NCBI GenBank assembly: GCA_013152075.1
Contig: JAADHD010000204.1
Coordinates: 1-6,156, forward strand
DNA: 6,156 nucleotides
DNA from: Verrucomicrobiota bacterium
GTDB taxonomy: Bacteria > Verrucomicrobiota > Verrucomicrobiia > Verrucomicrobiales > DEV007
Reading direction: 5' to 3'
The notes under the pieces were generated by a model that saw nothing but the letters and a program-made list of their open reading frames with translations, ran no database searches and had not been told where the DNA came from. Shown here in pieces: positions 1 through 5,470 of the stretch. The position numbers were made by a program, and so were the translations under genes. Numbering within the stretch: position 1 is the stretch's first letter; every line of letters starts with the position of its first letter.

Positions 1-77
1 TTAATTCTTAATTCTTAATTCCTAATTCCTAATTCCTAATTCCTAATTCTTAATTCCTAATTCCTAATTCTTAATTG
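1..77. repeat. Heptamer tandem array (YTAATTC)x11, cut by the left edge
   Basis: Eleven consecutive 7-bp units run without interruption. The first base is the only variable position within units 1-10 and reads T,T,T,C,C,C,C,T,C,C; unit 11 is TTAATTG, whose final G begins the adjoining GC-rich module. On the minus strand the units read GAATTAR. Because 7 is not a multiple of 3 and each unit holds TAA on the plus strand and TAG or TAA on the minus strand, the array closes all reading frames on both strands within 21 bp. It lies downstream of the minus-strand thioredoxin gene. Its true length is unknown because it begins at or before base 1. Function is not known to me. Confidence 0.95.
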
Positions 78-99
78 TCATCGCTTCGCGCTTCGGCTC
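77..99. repeat. GC-rich palindromic module M1 (23 bp) of the composite repeat
   Basis: The module begins GTCATCGCTTCGC and ends TTCGGCTC. Bases 67-89, including the last heptamers, are identical to 591-613, and bases 82-99 are identical to 671-688. It contains the motif GCTTCGC (83-89), which recurs at 607-613, 630-636 and 672-678. Its right end abuts the thioredoxin stop codon: on the minus strand TAG (102-100) is followed at once by GAGCCGA. The base pattern C-TAA at 100-103 matches T-TAA at 689-692 in the second element, so the stop codon lies in what is elsewhere the start of a heptamer. Confidence 0.85.
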
Positions 100-546
100 C
101 TAAAGATGCTTCTTAATGATTTCCTCCAGGTCCCCCTTGGAAACCAGCCCCAGACTTTCATCCACCTTCTTACCTCCTTTGAAAAACACTATCAAAGGAA
201 TGCCCTCTCCAACATACTTCTCCATCAGCTCCTTATTGACCGCTTCGTTCACATCCACTTTACCCACTTTCACTTTACCCGCATAATCATCAGCAAGCTC
301 GGAAACCGCAGGTGCCAATTCCAGACAAGGCATGCACCAAGGAGCCCAGAAATCCACCATGACCAATTGCTCGTTCTCCAGCACTTGCTTTTGAAAAGTC
401 TCAGTGGTCAACGCCACCAAATGTTTACTCTCTGCTTTTTTTTCTTCACCAGCATCACCGCCGGAAGTCACCTCTCCAGGCTTGCATGCTTGAAATAGAA
501 ACACCGCACACAAGCTTGTGATAATTTGAAGAAATCTTGTATTCAT
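100..546 (-). CDS. Lipoprotein thioredoxin
   Basis: Encodes a 148-residue thiol-disulfide oxidoreductase of the thioredoxin family. Residues 1-20 form a lipoprotein signal peptide, with hydrophobic core I8-F18 and a lipobox-like F-Q-A-C in which C21 would be lipidated. Residues 22-41 are a charged linker. The thioredoxin fold covers about 43-148 and has the active site WCMPC (70-74), the buried aspartate of the VDFWAPWC strand (D65) and the cis-proline loop GIP (115-117). Domain length matches a classical thioredoxin of about 105 residues. The CMPC dipeptide replaces the usual CGPC, which normally shifts redox potential, so function as reductant or oxidant is open. It is probably anchored in a periplasm-facing membrane. 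It looks monocistronic: repeats lie on both sides and the next gene is 172 bp upstream. No Shine-Dalgarno sequence precedes the ATG. Family assignment is firm; partner and role are unknown. Confidence 0.93.
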   Translation of the reverse strand: MNTRFLQIITSLCAVFLFQACKPGEVTSGGDAGEEKKAESKHLVALTTETFQKQVLENEQLVMVDFWAPWCMPCLELAPAVSELADDYAGKVKVGKVDVNEAVNKELMEKYVGEGIPLIVFFKGGKKVDESLGLVSKGDLEEIIKKHL

Positions 547-552
547 ACCGTA

Positions 553-581
553 ATTTTACGCAAGACCACCACTACGTCCAA
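553..581 (-). promoter_or_regulatory. Candidate promoter of the thioredoxin gene, possibly leaderless
   Basis: On the minus strand a -35-like TTGGAC (581-576) is followed by exactly 17 bp and a -10-like TAAAAT (558-553). The -10 matches TATAAT at 5 of 6 positions; the -35 shares only TTG with TTGACA. Six bases (TACGGT) separate the -10 from the ATG at 546-544, so transcription would start at or next to the A of the start codon. The absence of a ribosome binding site fits this. Promoter consensus in this organism is not known, so this is a candidate only. Confidence 0.4.
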
Positions 582-590
582 CCTATTCCC

Positions 591-709
591 ATTCTTAATT
601 GTCATCGCTTCGCTCAGACTGTCTGGTCCGCTTCGCGGTCTCGGCTCCTAATTGCCTCCGGCTGTCTCAGCGCTTCGCGCTTCGGCTCTTAATTCTTAAT
701 TCCTAATCC
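591..709. repeat. Composite heptamer/palindrome repeat element, second copy
   Basis: Reading the plus strand: heptamer-like TTAATTG, module M3 (601-647, 47 bp), CTAATTG, module M2 (654-688, 35 bp), then TTAATTC, TTAATTC and CTAATCC (689-709). M3 starts like M1 (GTCATCGCTTCGC) and ends TCTCGGCTC. M2 ends with the same 18 bp as M1. Small palindromes are packed inside: CAGAC-T-GTCTG (615-625), CCGC-TTC-GCGG (628-638), GCC-TCC-GGC (654-662) and AGCGC-TTC-GCGCT (669-681). The element occupies most of the 172-bp gap between two minus-strand genes. It starts about 10 bp past the stop of the aldolase gene and ends about 10 bp before the candidate thioredoxin promoter. It carries no ORF, so if mobile it would need help in trans. 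Confidence 0.88.
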
Positions 710-718
710 CCACCGCTC

Positions 719-1852
719 TTACATTTCAAAGCCCGGGATACTCAGCAACTTCGCTGCTTTCATCGGACGCCGCAGCGCCTCTCTCATCCGGGCGATTTCA
801 TCCCCCTCACGCCGATCGGTGCAATCAGGATGCACTTCATCAGAAGCGATCAGCCCCAGCAATTTCAAGCAAGCTGCCGTGCTGTGTTTATAAGCCGCAG
901 CACTTCCTGCATCATTGAGTCGGAACACGGAATCTTCCAGCGACTGAAAAGCTTCAAACAACTTGTAAACCCGTGTATCAAAATGATCGCCGCCAACTCC
1001 GGTTCCATGTTTTTTATCCGAACACTCATCGTGAAGCCACATATCCCGCGCCGCACAGATCAAGGGACAGGCACTCACTCCGGCACCAATCAATAAAGGT
1101 GATCCCAAACGAATCGCTGTTGCTATGCCATAATCATCCCCACTGTGTGGAGTAAAATTCAATCCGAGGTCCCGGCACATCGCCGACCAATACAAAAAAT
1201 GCGGTTCATCGAGAGTGGAAATTTTTCCCGCAACGATTTTCTCGTGTCCCGCCAATTGATGCAACAACCAAGGCTCGTAAGGAGTCGCCCATGGCACAAA
1301 AGAAGGTTCCAGTGCATGCACGATCATGGGAACCGACACATCCTCAGCAATCTCAAAGTAGGCATCCCGACGTTTTTCCGGATCCAGTTGATTGAGCTGG
1401 CGCGAAGTCATGATCATCACCTCGACCTTGTCGAAAGACTGCGCGATATCGAGATGCGGCCGATACCATTCGGCTTTGAAGTCATCTCCCTCTGCTCCCA
1501 CCGCCGTGGTGCCACAGATAATAGTCGGCTCGGGAAACGATGCCCTAAATCGCTCAATCACCTCACGATACAATGACTCCGACAGCTCAAAAATATAACC
1601 GGTGTCCGCATTCAATACAAAGACCAGTTCCACTCCGTAATACTCACCGCACTGCAACATCCAGCGCACACTGCGCTCAAAGCCATCCCAGTCCGGCTGA
1701 CCATCAACGAAGGGCAAAAGAGTTGCCACGCAGATCCTCGCTTTACTGCGATGATCCACCAGAGATTCCTCCGGGGTGTAAGCCCACTTGGTCTCCGACC
1801 AGGCGGTGGTCGGGGACAAGTCAGCCGGGTCGTTGATCAAATCGCGTGACAT
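719..1852 (-). CDS. DapA/NAL-like class I aldolase family protein
   Basis: Encodes 377 residues resembling the dihydrodipicolinate synthase / N-acetylneuraminate lyase family of TIM-barrel, Schiff-base aldolases. Visible family landmarks are an N-terminal barrel strand with ATLLPF (43-48), a NADTGYIFEL stretch (81-90) where typical members carry GTTGE, the GTTAVG strand (114-119) and KIVAGK (205-210), whose K210 fits the Schiff-base lysine. At the position of the usual catalytic tyrosine (strand ending ILYN) this protein reads IVHA, giving H179. It is about 80 residues longer than classical DapA: roughly 35 extra at the N-terminus and the rest after residue 265. It is therefore unlikely to be lysine-biosynthetic DapA; a sugar-acid or amino-sugar lyase role is inference. 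No signal peptide is seen. Its ATG shares one base with the upstream oxidoreductase stop (TGATG), so the two are co-translated. Confidence 0.82.
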   Translation of the reverse strand: MSRDLINDPADLSPTTAWSETKWAYTPEESLVDHRSKARICVATLLPFVDGQPDWDGFERSVRWMLQCGEYYGVELVFVLNADTGYIFELSESLYREVIERFRASFPEPTIICGTTAVGAEGDDFKAEWYRPHLDIAQSFDKVEVMIMTSRQLNQLDPEKRRDAYFEIAEDVSVPMIVHALEPSFVPWATPYEPWLLHQLAGHEKIVAGKISTLDEPHFLYWSAMCRDLGLNFTPHSGDDYGIATAIRLGSPLLIGAGVSACPLICAARDMWLHDECSDKKHGTGVGGDHFDTRVYKLFEAFQSLEDSVFRLNDAGSAAAYKHSTAACLKLLGLIASDEVHPDCTDRREGDEIARMREALRRPMKAAKLLSIPGFEM

Positions 1853-3213
1853 CAGAGTCCTTTCACTTCATAACCAGCCCGGTAGTCATAACCCTTGGCC
1901 AGCGCGTTCGCTTCATCAGAGTTGGTGAACTTCGCCGCCTTGTCATCCCACAGTAACTTCTTACCAGGCAATCGCGTCGCTACGGTTCCAAGCAACACCG
2001 CTTCACTCATTGGTCCACTGTAATCAAAATTCGATAAAGGCTTGTCCACCTTGCCCAGGATTCCATCAATCCAGTTATTAAAATGATTACCCGCCGGCAC
2101 TTGTTCAATCGGTGCATTTTCAAATTTTGAAATCGGAAATAATCGTGGAATTCCTCCTCCTCCGTGAGGAATCGCCATCGCTCCATCGGTGCCGATCACC
2201 ACCGTCCCACTACGCGGAATATTCATCGCCTCACCCACCGCTTTACCGACCTCAACCGGAGTCGCCTGATTCCCATCATACCAGGTGAAAATGAAATTAT
2301 TTCCTCCGGTCAAATCGTTTCCTTCAAACTCATACTCAACTTTCGAATTAATCGGCCATGAGTCTCCATCTACCGGCCCCGGCCCAAGCGAAGTCACTGT
2401 CAAAGGAGTCGGTGTTTTCAAGCCCATGAACCAGGGGTGGTAAATATGGCAACCCATGTCGCCCAAAGTTCCCGTTCCAAAATCGAGACGCTTGCGCCAC
2501 TGACCCGGATGGTATTCTCCCTTGATGTAATCCCTCATCGCCGCACCAGCGAGCCATTCATCCCAATTCAACCCTTCAGGTATTTCGTCTTTACGTTTAG
2601 GCAATGGATCCATCGAACCCCAGGATTTCGGATTCATGCTGTGAACCGAAATCACATCACCGATGAGTTTCTTTTGCAACAGCGCCACCGCCGTCTGATT
2701 ACCCGCACTCGATGCCACTTGCGTTCCCATCTGCGTGACCAGTTTGTTCTCAGCTGCAAACTCACGCAAGGCGCGAGCCTCGTGCAATGTGCGTGTCAAA
2801 GGTTTCTGACAGTAAACATGTTTTCCCGCCTGCATTGCGCTCATCGCCATCGGCGCGTGCATGTGGTCCGGCGTGCCCACTCCGGCCGCGACAAAGTTGT
2901 CCGCTTCCTTTTCGAGCATCTCCTTCCAGTTGGTGTAAAACTTCGCATCAGGAAAAGCCTTACGCGCATTGAGCGCACGACTCGCATCCAGATCCGCCAT
3001 CGTCACCACTTTCACCGAAGGATGCTTGGCAAATTCTTTTAAATCAGCCCAGGCACGCCCGCCGGCTCCAAAACTCGCCAGATGCACCGTGTCGTTCGGA
3101 CCCGCTCCACGAGCTGCTGTTTTCCAACCGATGAAGGGAAATGCAATGGCAGAACCAGCTGCCGTTTTCAAAAATGAACGTCTGGACGATACTGCCTGGG
3201 ATTTTTTCTTCAT
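1852..3213 (-). CDS. Tat-exported Gfo/Idh/MocA family oxidoreductase
   Basis: NAD(P)-dependent sugar or sugar-alcohol dehydrogenase family; substrate unknown. I place the start at the ATG at 3213, giving 453 residues. A further in-frame ATG at 3234 adds seven residues (MGEGFGL), and numbering below uses that longer form. A Tat signal is clear: SRRSFLK (17-23), hydrophobic stretch 24-37, cleavage probably near 40-45. The Rossmann fold begins at 49 with FGAGGR (55-60) as nucleotide loop and D81/D83 after strand 2. TPDHMHA (121-127) and CQKPL (142-146), the counterpart of the EKP motif with K144, follow. GDMGCHIYHP (258-267) supplies the conserved aspartate and histidine of the C-terminal domain. 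The start at 3213 has GAAGG 10 nt upstream and gives a normal short Tat n-region. It is first in an operon with the aldolase gene and divergent from gmd. Confidence 0.9.
   Translation of the reverse strand: MKKKSQAVSSRRSFLKTAAGSAIAFPFIGWKTAARGAGPNDTVHLASFGAGGRAWADLKEFAKHPSVKVVTMADLDASRALNARKAFPDAKFYTNWKEMLEKEADNFVAAGVGTPDHMHAPMAMSAMQAGKHVYCQKPLTRTLHEARALREFAAENKLVTQMGTQVASSAGNQTAVALLQKKLIGDVISVHSMNPKSWGSMDPLPKRKDEIPEGLNWDEWLAGAAMRDYIKGEYHPGQWRKRLDFGTGTLGDMGCHIYHPWFMGLKTPTPLTVTSLGPGPVDGDSWPINSKVEYEFEGNDLTGGNNFIFTWYDGNQATPVEVGKAVGEAMNIPRSGTVVIGTDGAMAIPHGGGGIPRLFPISKFENAPIEQVPAGNHFNNWIDGILGKVDKPLSNFDYSGPMSEAVLLGTVATRLPGKKLLWDDKAAKFTNSDEANALAKGYDYRAGYEVKGL
1858..1863 (-). promoter_or_regulatory. 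Ribosome binding site and coupled stop/start for the aldolase gene
   Basis: On the minus strand AAAGGA lies 5 nt before the ATG at 1852-1850 and is inside the last codons of the oxidoreductase gene. The upstream stop TGA (1854-1852) shares its A with the start codon. This arrangement fixes the aldolase start and is typical of translational coupling. It is the clearest Shine-Dalgarno sequence in the window. Confidence 0.75.
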
Positions 3214-3234
3214 AAGGCCGAAACCTTCACCCAT

Positions 3235-3260
3235 TCACCGCCAGCGGTCAAATGCGGTGA
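3235..3260. promoter_or_regulatory. 7-bp inverted repeat, possible operator for the oxidoreductase operon
   Basis: TCACCGC (3235-3241) and GCGGTGA (3254-3260) are perfect inverted copies separated by 12 bp. The dyad lies 22-47 bp upstream of the preferred oxidoreductase start at 3213, in the divergent intergenic region. The 19-bp centre-to-centre spacing, about two helical turns, suits a dimeric repressor such as a LacI- or GntR-type protein, but an mRNA leader hairpin is equally possible. No regulator gene is in the window. Confidence 0.45.
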
Positions 3261-3297
3261 TAGCGCCCCCACTTCATCTCACCCAACCTCTTTACTT

Positions 3298-3311
3298 CTT
3301 GAAAAATCAAG
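3298..3311. promoter_or_regulatory. Short palindrome in the divergent intergenic region
   Basis: CTTGA (3298-3302) and TCAAG (3307-3311) form a perfect 5-bp inverted repeat around AAAA, followed on the plus strand by a run of six C (3315-3320 region). A -35-like TTGAAA (3299-3304) overlaps it, pointing toward gmd, but no good -10 sits at 16-18 bp. It could be a small operator or a chance palindrome. The gmd ATG has no evident Shine-Dalgarno sequence. Confidence 0.25.
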
Positions 3312-3357
3312 CTTCCCCCCTGATCTATTGATTAAGACTGGCACTTAAAAAATTCGA

Positions 3358-4419
3358 ATGAAACGCGCACTTATCACTGGTATCACGGGACAGGATGGCT
3401 CCTATCTGGCTGAGCTACTACTCGACAAGGGCTATGAGGTTCACGGCATCATCCGCCGGGCTTCCAATTTCAATACCCAACGCATCGACCATCTATATAG
3501 CGATCCACATGACAAGAATGGACGGTTGAAACTACATTTTGGCGACCTCACCGATTCCACCGCTCTGGTCAAACTACTCTACGATCTGCAGCCGCACGAG
3601 ATCTATAACCTCGGAGCCCAAAGCCATGTGCGCGTCTCATTCGACGTACCCGAATCCACTGGCGACATCGTCGGACTCGGAACCCTACGCATTCTCGAAG
3701 CCATCCGTGACACCAAACTGATCGACAAAGTGCGCTTTTACCAAGCGTCCTCGTCCGAAATGTTTGGCAAAGCGCAGGAAAGCCCGCAATCGGAAACAAC
3801 TCCATTCTGGCCTCGCTCCCCCTACGGCTGCGCCAAAGTTTTCGCCCACTGCCTGACAGTGAACTACCGCGAATCCTATGGACTGCACGCCAGCAGCGGA
3901 ATCCTGTTCAATCACGAATCTCCGAGACGAGGAGAAACCTTTGTCACCCGTAAAATCACCCGTGCCGCTACTCGCATTAAACTCGGCCTGCAGGATAAAC
4001 TTTATCTCGGCAATCTCGACGCCAAACGGGACTGGGGTTACGCCAAAGAATATGCCGAAATGATGTGGCTCATGCTTCAGCAAGACGTCCCGGACGACTA
4101 CGTCGTTGCCACAGGTGAATCCCACAGCGTGCGTGAGTTCTGCGAAGCAGTTTTTGCCCGACTCGACCTCGATTGGGAAGACTATGTCGAATACGACAAA
4201 ACTTACGAACGTCCCGCCGAAGTTGATCTACTCGTCGGCAATGCCTCGAAAGCCCGGGAAAAACTAGGCTGGGATCCCCAAGTGAAATTCGAGGGTCTCA
4301 TCCGTCTCATGACCGACTCCGATCTTGACTTGGCGCGTGAAGAAAAAGCGCACCGAGAGGCCAGCAAACAACTCGCAGAAAAATCGAACACCGCCGAGAA
4401 CGATGAAAACCACGGATAA
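3358..4419 (+). CDS. gmd: GDP-mannose 4,6-dehydratase
   Basis: Converts GDP-D-mannose to GDP-4-dehydro-6-deoxy-D-mannose in the cytoplasm, the first step toward GDP-L-fucose and other GDP-6-deoxyhexoses. It is an extended short-chain dehydrogenase of 353 residues, within the family's usual 340-375. The start MKRALITGITGQDGSYLAE is canonical, with nucleotide-binding GITGQDG at 8-14. The RRASNFNT segment (33-40) and HFGDLTD (60-66) are typical NADP contacts. The active site is intact: S132 and E134 in SSSEMFG (131-137), with Y156 and K160 in YGCAK, the same numbering I recall for the E. coli enzyme. NHESPRRGETFVTRKI (185-200) and RDWGYAKEY (224-232) are GMD signatures. The last 30 or so residues are a charged tail that overlaps fcl. 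The neighbour fcl indicates that the product is GDP-fucose rather than GDP-rhamnose. Confidence 0.98.
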   Translation: MKRALITGITGQDGSYLAELLLDKGYEVHGIIRRASNFNTQRIDHLYSDPHDKNGRLKLHFGDLTDSTALVKLLYDLQPHEIYNLGAQSHVRVSFDVPESTGDIVGLGTLRILEAIRDTKLIDKVRFYQASSSEMFGKAQESPQSETTPFWPRSPYGCAKVFAHCLTVNYRESYGLHASSGILFNHESPRRGETFVTRKITRAATRIKLGLQDKLYLGNLDAKRDWGYAKEYAEMMWLMLQQDVPDDYVVATGESHSVREFCEAVFARLDLDWEDYVEYDKTYERPAEVDLLVGNASKAREKLGWDPQVKFEGLIRLMTDSDLDLAREEKAHREASKQLAEKSNTAENDENHG

Positions 4420-5341
4420 AATCTACGTCGCCGGCCACAGCGGCATGGTGGGCCGTGCCATCGTGCGTAAACTCAAGCAGTCCGGCTACAATAATATTCT
4501 CACTGCCTCTCATAGCCAACTGAATCTAACCAGACAGGCCCAAACCGAATCATTTCTCGAACAGGAAAAACCGGACATCATCATCGTTGCTGCTGCCAAA
4601 GTCGGAGGCATCCAGGCCAATGCCTCCCAACCCGCTGACTTCCTCTACGACAATCTCGCCATCGCAAACAACTTGATCCACGCAGCATATAATTCCGGAA
4701 TCGGTCGCTTACTATTTCTGGGTAGCTCCTGTATCTATCCGCGAGAGGCACCTCAACCCATCACTGAAAATTCACTGCTCACCGGCCCGCTGGAAGCCAC
4801 CAACGAAGCTTACGCCATCGCCAAAATCGCCGGCCTCAAACTCTGTGAATTCTACCGCCGCCAACACGGCTGCCTGTTCCATTCCGCCATGCCCTGTAAT
4901 CTTTACGGTCCCGGCGACACCTACCACTCCGAAAACTCCCATGTTATCCCCGCCCTCATTCAGCGAATTCATCAGGCTGAAATTTCCGGCGACAAACAGG
5001 TTGCGCTATGGGGTAGCGGCACCCCACGCAGGGAGTTCCTTCACAGCGACGATCTTGCTTCAGCCGTCCTCCACCTTCTCGATCTCGATAACCCGCCCGA
5101 TCTAATCAATATCGGCGGCGGGGAGGATTTACCCATTCGGGAACTGGCAGAACTGATCGCTGACATTGTCGCTTTCAACGGTGAGATCATTCACGACCTC
5201 GACAAACCCGATGGCACCCCGGCCAAGCTCATGGACTCGAGCATCATGCATTCTCTTGGATGGAAACCGCATATCAACCTTCGCGAGGGATTGACTGCTG
5301 TTTACCAAGATTACCTCGAGTCTTCCGCTATCGACACCTGA
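4403..5341 (+). CDS. fcl: GDP-L-fucose synthase
   Basis: Bifunctional 3,5-epimerase/4-reductase that turns the Gmd product into GDP-L-fucose with NADPH. The 312-residue protein starts at the ATG at 4403 (MKTTDKIYVAGHSGMVG), which places the Rossmann loop GHSGMVG (11-17) at the usual distance from the N-terminus. A longer in-frame reading from 4325 would add 26 unlikely, highly basic residues. Catalytic residues are present: S108 and C110 in LGSSCIYP, Y137 and K141 in YAIAK, and H180 in ENSHVIP. This is one residue offset from the E. coli Ser107/Cys109/Tyr136/Lys140/His179 set. PCNLYGPGD (164-172) and WGSGTPRREFLHSDDLA (203-219) are further family signatures. The gene overlaps the end of gmd by 17 nt in another frame, so the two are co-transcribed and probably co-translated. 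The product feeds fucosylation of capsule, O-antigen or exopolysaccharide. Confidence 0.98.
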   Translation: MKTTDKIYVAGHSGMVGRAIVRKLKQSGYNNILTASHSQLNLTRQAQTESFLEQEKPDIIIVAAAKVGGIQANASQPADFLYDNLAIANNLIHAAYNSGIGRLLFLGSSCIYPREAPQPITENSLLTGPLEATNEAYAIAKIAGLKLCEFYRRQHGCLFHSAMPCNLYGPGDTYHSENSHVIPALIQRIHQAEISGDKQVALWGSGTPRREFLHSDDLASAVLHLLDLDNPPDLINIGGGEDLPIRELAELIADIVAFNGEIIHDLDKPDGTPAKLMDSSIMHSLGWKPHINLREGLTAVYQDYLESSAIDT

Positions 5342-5470
5342 ATAAACTGACTGAAAAATTGCAGTCAAAATAAAGCCCACCACGCCCATATAATTTATGG
5401 CCTGACAAGGCAGTTGAGCCAATCAAAAATTTGCTTTCTGGAATAGACTCAGGCAATGTTAATAACCACC
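5342..5470 (+). promoter_or_regulatory. Intergenic region with a perfect -10 box upstream of the ThuA-domain gene
   Basis: TATAAT at 5389-5394 matches the bacterial -10 consensus fully. Upstream, no good -35 is present at 16-18 bp; the nearest candidates are poor (CAAAAT at 17 bp, GTCAAA at 19 bp). Transcription from it would give a leader of about 70 nt before the ATG at 5471. A 6-bp stem TGACTG/CAGTCA (5348-5353 and 5362-5367, 8-nt loop) lies 7 nt after the fcl stop. It is followed by AAAATAAAG rather than a T-run, so it is not a standard intrinsic terminator. Partial read-through from fcl is possible. Confidence 0.35.

Noticed and set aside
1..77. CRISPR array or phage attachment array
   Set aside because: Units are 7 bp with no spacers between them, and no cas or integrase gene is present.
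591..709. Insertion sequence or classical MITE
   Set aside because: No transposase, no terminal inverted repeats spanning the element and no clear target-site duplication are visible; the two copies are related by modules, not by shared outer ends.
2437..3042. 201-codon open frame on the plus strand
   Set aside because: It lies entirely antisense to the well-supported oxidoreductase gene. Its translation is rich in Arg and His without a recognisable domain, as expected from the complement of this coding sequence.
3685..4125. 146-codon minus-strand open frame inside gmd
   Set aside because: It is antisense to a gene with full family motifs and shows no domain or initiation signal of its own.
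4325..4402. 26-residue N-terminal extension of Fcl
   Set aside because: The extra residues are basic and low in complexity, and the family begins just before the GxxGxxG loop, matching the ATG at 4403.
5348..5367. Intrinsic terminator after fcl
   Set aside because: The stem is only 6 bp and is followed by AAAATAAAG instead of a T-run on the transcribed strand.
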